64,000 bases of DNA from Fragum whitleyi (lineage: Eukaryota; Mollusca; Bivalvia; Cardiida; Cardiidae): positions 46,565,565-46,629,564 of the forward strand of contig OX411555.1 of NCBI GenBank assembly GCA_948146395.1, written 5' to 3'. How positions within the stretch are numbered: position 1 is the stretch's first letter; the number at the start of each line of letters is the position of its first letter. Below the pieces are notes generated by a model, which was given only the letters and a program-made list of their open reading frames with translations, searched no databases and had not been told where the DNA came from. Positions 45,942 to 56,751 of this stretch are shown in pieces. Position numbers and translations under genes: made by a program.

Positions 45942-45953
45942 TGAACAAGAATG

Positions 45954-46539
45954 AGAAGGAAAGTTTTTGTGTTAGACATTAGTCATTTTATTTGCTTTCA
46001 AGAAATTTTTGGGCATGAACCTTCCAACAATGCTGTAAATTTGAAACGAAATTCCCTGGTAAGATACCCGATAGATGACTCAGACAGCACGAAACAGTTA
46101 TAACTGTTTTAAATAAATGTCTGAACATTAAAGATAATATTGACAAGTTGTTATTTGTAACAACTTATTAATACATTTATTCTTGTATTACAACAGAGTT
46201 TGAGCTTTAATCACAAGTCAAAATTTGAGAAATACCTTTGCTGAGTATGAGAAATGAGTAGTTTTATAATCTCTAGCCCAGATTATCTTTTTTGAATGAA
46301 AACAAAAAGCATGTCTGTGACTTGTACAAATGACAACCACTGAAAATGATAACCAACTTATCTAAATTAGATCATAGATCATTATCACCTTTTGACCTTG
46401 ACCTTTTGAAATGTTTGACCTCACCAATTGATTCAGTGTGCACCCACTCAGACAGTTGGTGAAAATATTAAATCTTTACTCATGGTCCAGTTTTAAGAGT
46501 TGGTTTAAATATTAACTTGTAGCGTCCATCATAAATAAC
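45954..46539. other. No recognised feature
   Basis: An imperfect AAGTTGTTATTtgtAACAACTT palindrome lies at 46143-46166. No gene seen. Confidence 0.35.
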
Positions 46540-46700
46540 ACAGGACATTTTCATATGCAATGACCCCACCTATGGATGATCTGTTCAGAGACAGGGGACT
46601 GAATTTAACTTTTTTGAAATGACCTTGTCACATATAAATCCCTTTGAAAAAAATTATTAAGAATAGTCTGACAGCCAGACTATTTCAATTTAGGCTCTCA
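46540..46700 (+). repeat. Dispersed repeat shared with 63630-63725
   Basis: AGAGACAGGGGACTGAATTT, AATCCCTTTGAAAAAA and GTCTGACAGCCAGACTATT recur as AGAGACAGGGGACCTAATTG, ATTCCCTTTGAAAAACC and GTCTAGCGGCCAGACTAAG near 63640-63720. Class unknown. Confidence 0.55.
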
Positions 46701-46886
46701 ATTAATAGGGATCAAATCCGATTATTTCTTTTTGTCTCTTTTTGATACTGATAGACTGTCATTATAGGAAAAACTATATGTATGCAGGCTTATATACAAC
46801 AACCTTGGAAAGAAGAAAAGCTTATTTAGTATATTTTTAATAGTCCAAAATGATTTCAGCCGTTTAAAGAGACATTTTCTGTTCTA

Positions 46887-46942
46887 TCACCCCCACCACC
46901 ACCACCACCACACAACACAAAATGAAAAAAAAAAAAAAAAAA
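46887..46942 (+). repeat. (CCA)n and A-rich simple repeats
   Basis: CCCCCACCACCACCACCACC followed by a run of 18 A. An apparent minus-strand frame through it (glycine repeat) is not convincing. Confidence 0.85.
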
Positions 46943-47225
46943 CATCAAAAAGGAAAGAAATTTGAGATGAAAGAAGGATTGAGAAAAAAGCGATACATTT
47001 GTGGTGATTATTAAATTATCTAATCTGTTTTGAAAATAAAAGATAATGATTGAGAAAGCAAATACCCTTGTAACCAAGCCTGAAATTGACATGTATCTTA
47101 AATGCAAATCTTGCAATATGATTAAATCAATAAATTTATCTGCTTTGACTGAAGCATTTAAGAGTTTATCAAGAAATGACACAGTTTCTTTGTTTGATAG
47201 AGTAAATAAGGGAAAGGTCCTTTTT

Positions 47226-48260
47226 AGCTCCACTGGCTGAAAGCCACTGGGGCTATTGTCATGGCGTTGTGTCCGTCGTGCGTCCGTCCCTACGTGCGTC
47301 CGTGCGTCCGGTCGTAAACTTTTTCTTTAAAAATCTTCTCCTCAGAAACTACTGGATGGATTTCAATCAAACTTCACAGGAATGATCCTTGGGTGACCCT
47401 CTTTCAAAGTTGTTCAAGAAATTTTGATCCAATGAAAAACATGGATTTAATGGGCGTGGCTAATTTCCAAATATGGTAAAAAGTGACTTTTCTCAGGTTC
47501 TAACAGATGGATATCAACCAAATTTTACATGAATGATCCTTGGGTGACCCTTTATCAGTCTACCAAAAGTTATTGTGATTGGATGAAAAATATGTATTTT
47601 ATAGGTGGAGGTCATTTCTCTATATGTTATATAGTGGAAACTTTGAAAATCATTTTCTCAGAATCCAACTTATGGATATCAACCAAATTTTACATGAATG
47701 ATCCTTGGGTGACCCTTTATCAGTCTATCAAAAATTAATGTGATCGGATGAAAAATACGTATTTTATAGGCGGAGGTCATTTCTCTATATGTTATATAGT
47801 GCAAACTTTGAAAATCATTTTCTCAGAATCTAAATGATAGATATCAACCAAATTTTACATGAATGATCCTTGGGTGACCCTTTATCAGTCTACCAAAAAT
47901 TATTGTGATCGGATGAAAAATATGTCTTTTATGGGCGGAGGTCATTTCTCTATATGTTATATAGTGCAAACTTTGAAAATCATTTTCTCAGAATCTAAAT
48001 GATGGATATCAATCAAACTTCATTAGTATGATCCTCGGGTGATCCATTATCATTCAGCCAAAAATGATTGTGATTTGAAGAAAAATATGTCTTTTATGGG
48101 CGGAGGTCATTTCTCTATATATGTTATAATAGTGGAAAATTTGAAAATCTTTTCAACATCAGTAGAAGCCAAAATATCTAAAAATCTAGTCAAAACTTAG
48201 ATTTGCTATTACAAGAAATTCAAGCCTGTGGAGCGACACAAGCCATTCATGGCTTTCTAG
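47226..48260 (+). mobile_element. Family D hairpin-capped element D2
   Basis: Same 5' hairpin as D1 (AGCTCCACTGGCT gaa AGCCACTGGGGCT), then GTCCGTCGTGCGTCCGTCCC. Leader TTTCTTTAAAAATCTTCTCC, five monomers, 3' hairpin AAGCCAT tc ATGGCTT with TCTAG. Complete and less decayed than D1. TTTTT precedes it. Confidence 0.92.
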
Positions 48261-48533
48261 TTTAATATAAACAGAATTGACATATTTATTAAGAGCACTA
48301 TTACGTAAAACTAGAGCACAAACAAGATAACATGCAATGTTTGGGTGGTAAGTCTGACCCGGGTGAAGGTCGTACTGATTTCATCAATGAAAATCCTGGG
48401 TTGTTAAGCTTTGTCAAGGTGAATGGTATAATTGGATAAATACCCTTCTGTGACAAATATCCTGTATGATAGGAAAAAATAAGTTTGTGACTATCTGAAC
48501 AATGAACTGTTGTAAATAGATTACAGGGCTTGA

Positions 48534-48689
48534 AAATTCTACTCGTCCGCTCGTCCTGAATAATTTTTTCCTTCTTTGTCTATATAAGCAGGACAGGGGA
48601 TTTTGCAAATTTCACTTATGAAATTAATGTATCACTATATTTTCTTATATAGCAGGACGAGTAGAAATTTCAAGAATTTTCAAGCCCTG
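48534..48689. mobile_element. hAT-like MITE M4
   Basis: TIRs CAGGGCTTGAAAATTCT and AGAATTTTCAAGCCCTG, with a second inverted pair CTACTCGTCC/GGACGAGTAG further in. GATTA flanks both ends (48529-48533, 48690-48694). CAGGG ends suggest the hAT superfamily, although the visible duplication is only 5 bp. Confidence 0.75.
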
Positions 48690-48716
48690 GATTACTTTAT
48701 GAAATTCTTGTTTGAC

Positions 48717-49160
48717 TGAAAAAATTACACTTTCTTTAATGCTTCTCGGTGGTTTATCGAGAAATAACGGTAGATTATCACTTGATAATCTCACCGTAAA
48801 AGCAGCAAAATTATCAAAAACTTATACCCTGCTTTTGTGCATTTCATCCTATCTGAAGTCATCTATGCGGGGCCAAATAAGTGATGTCACAATGAACGTT
48901 GCATAGCAATCACATGCAAAATGATGTGCCTTATGAAAATATGTCCTAGAAATTTCACATTTTGTCTCGTTGTTGCATTAAAGAAGTAGAATAATCGTTT
49001 GTTTTTCCGAGTAAGATCAATTAATATTTCATTTTGTGAAAAACTAAAGCTATATTTTCACTTGTGGCTCTGCCACTCATGAAAATATAGCTTTTGTTGT
49101 TCACTCAATGAAATATAAATCAATCTTGCACTGAAACAAACGATTATCCTCTATGTACTC
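48717..49160 (+). repeat. Dispersed ~440-bp repeat PR2 with two hairpins (copy 1)
   Basis: Hairpin 1: GGTAGATTATCacttGATAATCTCACC. Hairpin 2: AAAGCTATATTTTCACTTGT paired with ATGAAAATATAGCTTTT around GGCTCTGCCACTC. The end CACTGAAACAAACGATTATC faces TAGAATAATCGTTTGTTTTT at 48988, an additional inverted pair. A second copy is at 57352-57776. Not coding. Confidence 0.8.
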
Positions 49161-49195
49161 TCTGGTATATCAAAGGTTCAGTGCAAGACTGTACA

Positions 49196-49222
49196 AAGTG
49201 TATATACATTGTATATACACTT
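49196..49222. repeat. Perfect 13-bp-arm palindrome
   Basis: AAGTGTATATACA t TGTATATACACTT. AT-rich, so it could extrude as a cruciform. Single copy noticed. Confidence 0.8.
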
Positions 49223-49604
49223 AGTAGAGTCTTTCACTTAACCCATGATATCTAAAAAGTGTTTGAACAATCATTAGTACTTTTGATAGTAACAAAAGAT
49301 GGATTGATTCTCTAAATTTTTTCCATGTTTAAAATTACAGTCAACCATGTCTTAGCAGCCATCTGTATTCAGCAAGCAACCAATTGATTGTCCTCATTAT
49401 AACTCTAATATTGGGATGAAATAAATTTGAGCAACTTAAATGCATTTTATGAGTGTTTTCATGGAGGAAATTGTGGATTTTGTGAAGGAAGATACTTTTT
49501 GATGCCATCTCAACTAATGCTTCTCTTCTTGACATTGGGGAGCCGTCACTTTAATTTTGCATGCAATACTGAACAATTCTTCTTCTTCTTTTTGACATTA
49601 GACG

Positions 49605-49795
49605 GCAAAATCCATCCTTTCTAACAATTTGTCTTTCACCAATGGGTTGATGATAATTGACCTTTGTGGGATAGAATTTGGAGGCTAAGAAAGGAAGTTG
49701 TGTTAAATACTGGTGAGAGAAATACCAGAAACCTATGTCAGGTGCTCAGGCCACCGCAATTTAACTGAAAGATTATTGACAGCAGGGCAAAAAGA
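49605..49795 (+). mobile_element. SINE body fragment
   Basis: CACCAATGGGTTGATGATAA, GAGAGAAATACCAGAAACC, CAGGTGCTCAGGCCACCGC and TGAAAGATTATTGAC are the SINE body. The tRNA head is absent. It lies ~40 bp upstream of the putative exon. Confidence 0.75.
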
Positions 49796-49836
49796 TTTTA
49801 ATTTTACTTAATGAGCCTTTTGTTGTCTATTTTCAG

Positions 49837-49938
49837 GGAAGAAATTGTGGACCTAGAGAAGGGGGACCAGCATGTGATGCGATATCGACCAATACTACCT
49901 CTTGTCAGTTCAGGAGCTGTCACCCTAATCTGACGTAG
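49837..49938 (+). CDS. Putative last coding exon, thrombospondin type-1-like C-terminus
   Basis: A pyrimidine tract and AG (TTTTGTTGTCTATTTTCAG) at 49818-49836 make a good splice acceptor. The following frame reads GRNCGPREGGPACDAIS, TNTTSCQFRSC, HPNLT and then TAG at 49936. The spacing C-x8-C-x9-C-x4-C with a final CxxxxC pair resembles the end of thrombospondin type-1 repeats, extracellular modules with three disulfides. Upstream exons were not found in the window, which is plausible if introns are repeat-filled. It is short, so chance cannot be excluded. If real, it is the end of a + strand gene. Confidence 0.4.
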   Translation, partial: GRNCGPREGGPACDAISTNTTSCQFRSCHPNLT

Positions 49939-50006
49939 AAATATACAAGATGCTGAATTGATGGATCACTGGCCCCGTCCCACGACCTCTGTCCCAATAC
50001 CAGAAA

Positions 50007-50255
50007 TTAACCCTTGTCATGCTGAATTAAAAACCTTGGCAAAATTATATATAAATCAAAGTGATGAAAGCTCTGTATTTTCTACTTGTGAGTCAGCATT
50101 TGATTTCGAAAATATTATTTCTTAAACTTTTCTTGTTATGAAAGGAAAAACAGGTGGTATAGACAAAGATCCAATTGCACATATGTGCAGGCTGATGTTT
50201 GTCTATAGCTCTTGCCAAGGCAGGAATATTCCGGGTTTAGCATGACAAGAGTTCA
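50007..50255 (-). mobile_element. TTAA-type MITE, family P2 (copy f)
   Basis: TTAACCCTTGTCATGCTGAA at the left, CCGGGTTTAGCATGACAAGA at the right with the right TTAA decayed to TCAA. Inner hairpin TTGCACATATGTGCAG. Reverse orientation to copy a. Confidence 0.82.
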
Positions 50256-50261
50256 AATGCT

Positions 50262-50885
50262 ATTTATCTTATAACTTTACATAATCCTCGTGATAACATC
50301 CCATATGATATTTTGTATGATATCACATAGTTGTTTTTAGAACAATGATGTAATGCGGTTATTTTTACAAACTTGCATCTAAGTGAGAAACATCGACGAA
50401 AACAAGACGAAAACAAGACTAAAAGAGGTTATAAGATAAACATAATACATACTTAGTGTATTGTATGAAAAAAATATCCAACTTAGTTGTGAGAATTGAC
50501 AATTGTCTCGGCAGAGCCTCGACAAATTTCAATTCTCCCAACTTCGTTAGATATTTTTATGCCCCAGTATTGAGAGATCGGGGGCATATTGTTTTACTTG
50601 TGTCCGTCTGTCTGTCCGTCCGTCTGTCCGAAAACTTAACCGGAAAACTTAACCTTGCCAATATCTTCAAGCCTATTCAAGATACAAAGCTAATGTTTGG
50701 CATGATGATAGATCTCAATGATCCGGTTCCGCTGGTACCAAAGTCAAGGTCCTGTGACAAGGTCAAGGTCATCTGTCAAGGTCAAACTTTGAAAAAAAAA
50801 TGCCGTTCCGGTGGAATTCGTGTTTCACAAACACATCTTGTTTTTCATATCATACACTTAGTATGTATTATTAATTTATCTACAA
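50262..50885 (-). repeat. Palindromic repeat PR1, copy interrupted by C4
   Basis: TATTTATCTTATAAC, GTATGATATCACATAGTTG, AACATCGACGAAAACAAG and TACTTAGTGTATTGTATG match the complement of 1575-1892. The palindrome arms TGTCTCGGCAGAGCCTCGACA are present. The right arm is cut at GTTAGATATTTTT and resumes at CATATCATACACTTAGTATG. Confidence 0.8.
50559..50840 (+). mobile_element. Family C hairpin-capped element C4, inside PR1
   Basis: ATGCCCC...GGGGGCAT hairpin, GTCCGTCTGTCTGTCCGTCC array, one monomer (GATAGATCTCAATGATCCGG), 3' GTGTTT cac AAACAC ATCTTG. TTTTT lies on both sides. It is a complete one-monomer element of about 282 bp and among the clearest for defining the ends. Confidence 0.93.
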
Positions 50886-51089
50886 AATATGTGGTCAAAG
50901 ATATGAACCAAACAGCCAATCATTGGAGGGCGAGCTAAAAGTTGTGACTACAGCTCATTCAAGCTGTAGTTTCAAGGTTTAAGTCACCCATTTTACAGAA
51001 AAAATTCAAGCAAAGAGGTGGAATAATTTCATTATAGTTTTGATTCGTCAGTATTTTTAGATGAATATTTACATCTCTTTCTGTATGTA

Positions 51090-51300
51090 ATCAGGGTTTT
51101 TTGGCCGATCAACCTTAAATTTGGTCAGAATAATTGTCTTGTTGGAATCTGGGATCAGTTTGAAATTGGGTCAACTGAGGCCAAAACTAGGTCATGGAGT
51201 CAAACCTCAGAAAATCCTTGTATGCACTCTCCAGACCACATTTTTAGCCCAATCAACCCAAAACTTGGCCAAAACAACAGTCTTGATGTAAATAATCAAC
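51090..51300 (+). mobile_element. Decayed fragment of a 145-bp A-type monomer array
   Basis: TTGGTCAGAATAATTGTCTTG, TTTGAAATTGGGTCAACTG, CACTCTCCAGACCAC and TTTTTAGCCCAATCAACCC match the A5/A8 monomers. One and a half units remain and no ends are visible. Confidence 0.7.
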
Positions 51301-52129
51301 AGCACAGTTTTACTTTTATCAATATTCCCATCATCATTTCAAAGCCTTCTTGAAATAAGCTAAAAACAGTTCACTTAATCGTTTATTGATTGAAATGGGT
51401 GTGACACTGCAGCTGACAATGGCTGCAATTATTTGTCAGATGCTTGTGCACCTAACAATGCCTTCTTGTTTCTATTCATGCAAGCACAACACATCTGTTA
51501 CACAAATGAGAGACAAAACTGGATTTATGATGTTTTAGACCCAGTATCTCTAGCTATAGACATGCCCTGTGATCAGGATCAGTTTCGTGAGTGCTTTGAG
51601 ATGATACCCTGCTTTGCATGTACACATACATGCAAAGCAGGGTATCATTTCAAAAGTGCTTCGCTAAATTTTCTTCCTGAACGCATGCATGGTGTTGTAG
51701 CCTGCAAACTGATTATGTTTTGTTACCATTCTTTGACTAGCTATTTATTAAGCAGACAGCTCAAGGACATCATGGGAACGCTAATTGGACAATTTATTAA
51801 TGATGTAATAGTGTACTATTGTTTGAAAATTTATACCCACCATGAAATAATGGTATTAATCAAAATATTTGTGATAAAAACAGCTCTAACTCTATAAATG
51901 AAAGTTTCAATAAAATTAGATAAATCATGATCAATAGTACTAGCTTTGATTTGAACAAATGAAGACAAATTCTATTTTGCTGTAACTCATTGAGAGTATG
52001 ATATACTGGTATTAAGGAATCATTCTCTGAAGAGACTGCTTTTAAACTTATTATGAAGTCTATTCTAGCCACCTTGGTGTCGACCTTTGTTAAGGTCTAG
52101 CATTCAACTTTAACATCTCTAATTGTACT
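51301..52129. other. Unassigned; contains a perfect 22-bp-arm hairpin
   Basis: 51601-51648 is ATGATACCCTGCTTTGCATG plus TA, loop CACA, and its exact complement. Weaker pairing extends outward (GTGCTTTGAG / TTCAAAAGTGC) to about 51577-51675. A 154-codon frame (51433-51897) runs through the palindrome, has no recognisable domain and is not annotated as a gene. Confidence 0.5.
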
Positions 52130-52679
52130 GACGCTGTTGCTCTGGGGCTTATATTGACCCCGAAATCTTTGAACGACATCTCCTCCTGAACTATTGGGCT
52201 GATTTCAATGAAACTTTACCAAAATGTTCCTTGGGTGACCCTCTTTTAAAGTTGTTCAAGAAATTTGGATTGACCCCCAAATATGGGCGTGGCAGGGCGG
52301 GGCTTATTTTGACCCCGAAATCTTTGAACAACAATTCCTCCTGAACCACTGGGCTGATTTCCATGAAACTTTAGCAGAATGTTCCTGTGGTGACCCTCTT
52401 CCAAAGTTGTTCAAGGAATTTGGGTTAACCCCCAAAATAAGGGTGTGGCGGGGTGGGGCTTATTTCGACCAAAAATATTGGCTGGCAGGGTGGGGCTTAT
52501 TTTGAGTCTGAAATCTTGGAACTATATCTCCTGAGCCTTTGGATTAATTTCAATGAAACTTTACAAGAGTGTTCCTTGAATGACCCTCTTCAAAAATTGT
52601 TCAAGAAATTTTGATTGGATAAGATCCACTGGATCAATTAAATTTAGATGAGCAGTTTCGGGCCATTCTGGTCCTCTTG
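52130..52679 (+). mobile_element. Hairpin-capped element fragment, 5' end missing
   Basis: Three ~155-bp units: CGAAATCTTTGAACGACATC, TCCTCCTGAACTATTGGGC, TTCAATGAAACTTTACC, TGTTCCTTGGGTGACCCTC, GGGGCTTATTTTGACC. It ends GGGCCA ttc TGGTCCT CTTG, the family A type 3' hairpin. No 5' hairpin or GTCC array was found. Confidence 0.7.
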
Positions 52680-52707
52680 ATTTTAGGTGATATCAAAATA
52701 GTTTTTT

Positions 52708-53160
52708 ATGCTCCCCGAAGGGAGAGCATATAGCCGCCGCTTTGTCTGTCCGTCCGTCCGTCCGTAATTCCGTCCGTCTGTCCCCACCTATTTCTCCATA
52801 ACCCTTTGGCCAAATCAAATGAAACTTACCATGTGAACTGCCTATGATATAGTGATGATGCACCTATGACGTTTTTTGGATTTGAGGCCTCGTCATGGAA
52901 AAAGGGGACTTAGGGTAAAAAACAGTTTTTCCCAAATTTCTCCTAGTCTAACTGTCAGAATTTTGTGAAATTTCATAAATGAGTAGCAAATCAGATGCCC
53001 TTTACTATAAACAATTTGAAATTAACGTAAAAACAATTATCATGGAAAAAGGGGGCTAAATGTTTGTTACCTTTACGTTTGCATGTAAAATAGATATTCC
53101 GTCCATCCGTCCGTCCGTCCCCACCTATTCTCCATAACCCCTGGGCCAAATCTTGGTTCT
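52708..53160 (+). mobile_element. Family I hairpin-capped element, 3' end unclear
   Basis: 5' hairpin ATGCTCCC cgaa GGGAGAGCAT after a T-run, then CTGTCCGTCCGTCCGTCCG. The leader CCACCTATTTCTCCATAACC is followed by AAATGAAACTTACC. A second CCGTCCGTCCGTCCCCACC block at 53106-53130 suggests that the array itself was duplicated. No 3' hairpin recognised. Confidence 0.7.
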
Positions 53161-53436
53161 TGGTTCAAAATTTTAAAAAAAAGTGTTGTTTATGCAACTG
53201 CAATGTCTTTGAAACTTTGCACATGCTTCTGTGACCATAATATCATCCTTTATGCAAAGATTTATTACTATGATATTAATTTAATCTACATTCTCTCAAT
53301 GTCAACTTTGATTTGGTATTCCTATCAAGTTCTGGCAGAAAAATCCAGCTTTGCTATCCACTGACAGCTCATGTTGATGTTCCCTTGGGTTTTAAAGCAT
53401 TCAAAAGGATGAAGATAGAGGAAAACTTCCTTGAAA

Positions 53437-53707
53437 CGGCGGCAGCAGTCGTCATATTGCAGTTGGTAGCGTGTGAGACTGTCAATCTAGAGGTCCTGGG
53501 TTCCATCCTCTACGGCAACACTCTCTTTTCCAACAATTTGTCTCCCAACAATGGATCGATAATTGTAAACCTATGTAAGATAGCAGATTGAGGCTAGGAA
53601 AGGATATAATGGTAGTACTAGTGTGAGAAACACCAAGAATCCATTGTGCAGCAATATTACTGAAAGATTGTTGAAAGTAGTGTAAAACCCCATTCAAATA
53701 AATAAAG
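53437..53707 (+). mobile_element. tRNA-derived SINE 6
   Basis: Head GTCATATTGCAGTTGGTAGC with GGGTTCCATCC, body GGCTAGGAAAGGATATAATG, tail CATTCAAATAAATAAA. CCTTGAAA at 53429-53436 and 53708-53715 may be an 8-bp remnant of the target duplication. Confidence 0.8.
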
Positions 53708-53715
53708 CCTTGAAA

Positions 53716-54523
53716 ACTGCTATATTGTTTACACCTAACTATTCAGCCACAGACAAATTGTGTTATTTGTATGCAATAGGAGAAGTTTTACAGAAAAACA
53801 GGAAATGAGGTTTGTTAATAAAATGGAAGCCCACTAGGAAAACAATGGTGGTAAATGGAAATAAATGTGTTTATCATGACACAAAATTACGCTGCTTTTG
53901 TTTTGACGCAAAATTACACTGTTTTACTTCAAATTTATTGCCTTATTGTGTCTGAATGCTTTGGTATCAAGGATTTGTAGCATACTGTATCTGGCATTTT
54001 GTTGTCACCAATGATGCAAACTTAAATGGCCCCTGCAGGATTAATATGATAAGAAAAAATTGTGAATATATTTATTGGTCAATCTTCAATATTGCCCTAG
54101 AAAATCAATGATATTATTAATCAAATATGCCCTGTGTTCAGGATGACAAAACGGTGCAAACTGTTTGCAAATAATACCCCATTTTGCTCACTAGTGCACA
54201 AATAAGGTAGGGTATGATTTCCTAGCAGTTTGCTTGTTTTGCTGTTGATTGGTTTAAAATTTGACTGTTGCACAATATTCAAGAAAGATAACTCCATCAT
54301 GCCTGCTTCTTTTTGTCAAGCCCGATTGCAATTTGCGAGACATTGTTGTCATTATAATAAAGCAATGGATGTGTGTTATTGTGTTACATTCGGAAAATCG
54401 CTCGGACTTTTCCGTAAACTGGAAATTACCTTGGATGTAAGTGTAGTAATTTTGGATCTTTTTTTAGGCAATTCGGCTCCTGGTCATGCTTCGGTTAGTA
54501 CACTTGAAGAAAATCATATTTTT
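53716..54523. other. No recognised feature
   Basis: A frame starting MPASFCQARLQFARHCCH at 54299 is open for ~75 codons up to element A7. It shows no recognisable domain, and GTAAGT / TTTTTTTAG signals inside are too close (33 bp) for a normal intron. Left unannotated as a gene. Confidence 0.35.
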
Positions 54524-56750
54524 AGCTCACCTGAGCACGAAGTGCTCAAGGGAGCTATTGTGATCGATCGTTGTCCGGCGTCCGTCTGTCCATCTGTCCG
54601 TCACGGCGTCAACTTTTTCTTTAAACGACATCTCCTCCTAAACTTATGGGTCAAAATCAACCAAACTTGGCAGAAATATTCCTTGGGTGGTCCCTTATCA
54701 AAATTGCTCAAACGGAAAGGATCCGTGCCATATCACGGGAAAAGGGGCCTTAATGACAAATTTCTTGTTTTCACTCTAGAAGCCACAAATATGGTCCAAT
54801 CTTCATGAAACTTGGTCAGAATGTTTGTTAGGTCATGAGGATGAAGTCTATTGAAAATAGGAAGGATCCGTGCCATTTCACAGGAAAAGGCGCCTTAATG
54901 ACAATTTTGTCAACAATATCTTTAAACGACATCTCCTTGTTAACTAATGGGTCAAAATCAACCAAACTTGGCAGAAATATTCCTTGGGTGGTCCCTTATG
55001 AAAATTGCTCAAACGGAAAGGATCCGTGCCATATCACGGGAAAAGGGGCCTAAATGACAAATATCTTGTTTTCACTCTAGAAGCCACAAATATGGTCCAA
55101 TCTTCATGAAACTTGGTCAGAATGTTTGTTAGGTCATGAGGATGAAGTCTATTGAAAATGGGAAGGATCCATGCCATTTCACAGGAAAAGGCGCCTTAAT
55201 GACAATTTTGTCAACAATATCTTTAAACGACATCTCCTCCTAAACTTATGGGTCAAAATCAACCAAACTTGGCAGAAATATTCCTTGGGTGGTCCCTTAT
55301 GAAAATTGCTCAAACGGAAAGGATCCGTGCCATATCACGGGAAAAGGGGCCTTAATGACAAATTTCTTGTTTTCACTCTAGAAGCCACAAATATGGTCCA
55401 ATCTTCATGAAACTTGGTCAGAATGTTTGTTAGGTCATGAGGATGAAGTCTATTGAAAATGGGAAGGATCCGTGCCATTTCACAGGAAAAGGCGCCTTAA
55501 TGACAATTTTGTCAACAATATCTTTAAACGACATCTCCTCCTAAACTTATGGGTCAAAATCAACCAAACTTGGCAGAAATATTCCTTGGGTGGTCCCTTA
55601 TGAAAATTGCTCAAACGGAAAGGATCCGTGCCATATCACGGGAAAAGGGGCCTAAATGACAAATTTCTTGTTTTCACTCTAGAAGCCACAAATATGGTCC
55701 AATCTTCATGAAACTTGGTCAGAATGTTTGTTAGGTCATGAGGATGAAGTCTATTGAAAATGGGAAGGATCCGTGCCATTTCACAGGAAAAGGCGCCTTA
55801 ATGACAATTTTGTCAACAATATCTTTAAACGACATCTCCTCGTTAACTAATGGGTCAAAATCAACCAAACTTGGCAGAAATATTCCTTGGGTGGTCCCTT
55901 ATGAAAATTGCTCAAATGGAAAGGATCCGTGCCATATCACGGGAAAAGGGGCCTAAATGACAAATATCTTGTTTTCACTCTAGAAGCCACAAATATGGTC
56001 CAATCTTCATGAAACTTGGTCAGAATGTTTGTTAGGTCATGAGGATGAAGTCTATTGAAAATTGGAAGGATCCGTGCCATCTCACAGGAAAAGGCACCTT
56101 AATGACAATTTTGTCAACAATATCTTTAAACGACATCTCCTCCTAAACTTATGGGTCAAAATCAACCAAACTTGGCAGAAATATTCCTTGGGTGGTCCCT
56201 TATGAAAATTGCTCAAATGGAAAGGATCTGTGCCATATTACCGGAAAAGGGGCCTTAATGACAAATTTCTTGTTTACACTCTAGAAGCCACAAATATGGT
56301 CCAATCTTCATGAAACTTGGTCAGAATGTTTGTTAGGTCATGAGGATGAAGTCTTTTGAAAATGGGAAGGATCCGTGCCATTTCACAGGAAAAGGCGTCT
56401 TATTGACAATTTTTATGTTTAATCTCTAGAAGCCACAAATATGGTCCAATCATCATGAAACTTTGTCAGAATGTTTGTTAGGTCAAGAGGATGAACTCAT
56501 TTGAAAATGGGAAGTATACATGCCATATCACGGGAAAAGGGGCCTTAATGACAATTTTCTCATAAGAGCTCCAAATGCCACAAATATAGTCCAATCTTCA
56601 TGAAACTTGATCAAAATGTTTGCCAGGTCACAAGAATGATGAACTCTGTTGAAAATGGGAAGGTTCATGCCATATCATAGGAAATGGAGTCTTAATGATA
56701 ATTTACTTGAAATATCAGGTGAGCGATTTAGGGCCCTCAGGGTCCTCTTG
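54524..56750 (+). mobile_element. Family A hairpin-capped element A7 with 301-bp higher-order repeat
   Basis: 5' hairpin AGCTCACCTGAGCAC gaa GTGCTCAAGGGAGCT, array GTCCGGCGTCCGTCTGTCC. Two ~150-bp monomer types then alternate: one with TCTTTAAACGACATCTCCTC and AACTTGGCAGAAATATTCC, one with CACTCTAGAAGCCACAAATA and CTTGGTCAGAATGTTTG. CAACAATATCTTTAAACGAC recurs at 54911, 55212, 55513, 55814 and 56115, an exact 301-bp step. Degenerate single monomers follow, then AGGGCCCT ca AGGGTCCT CTTG. Confidence 0.92.
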
Positions 56751-56751
56751 T

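Noticed and set aside
49818..49938. Naming a specific TSP1 gene
   Set aside because: Only 33 residues are visible. The cysteine spacing is suggestive but not enough to identify a gene.
51433..51897. 154-codon frame as a gene
   Set aside because: It runs through a perfect palindrome and shows no recognisable domain or coding-type composition.
54230..54808. 192-codon frame as a gene
   Set aside because: The second half is the 5' end of element A7. The first ~95 codons have no recognisable domain.
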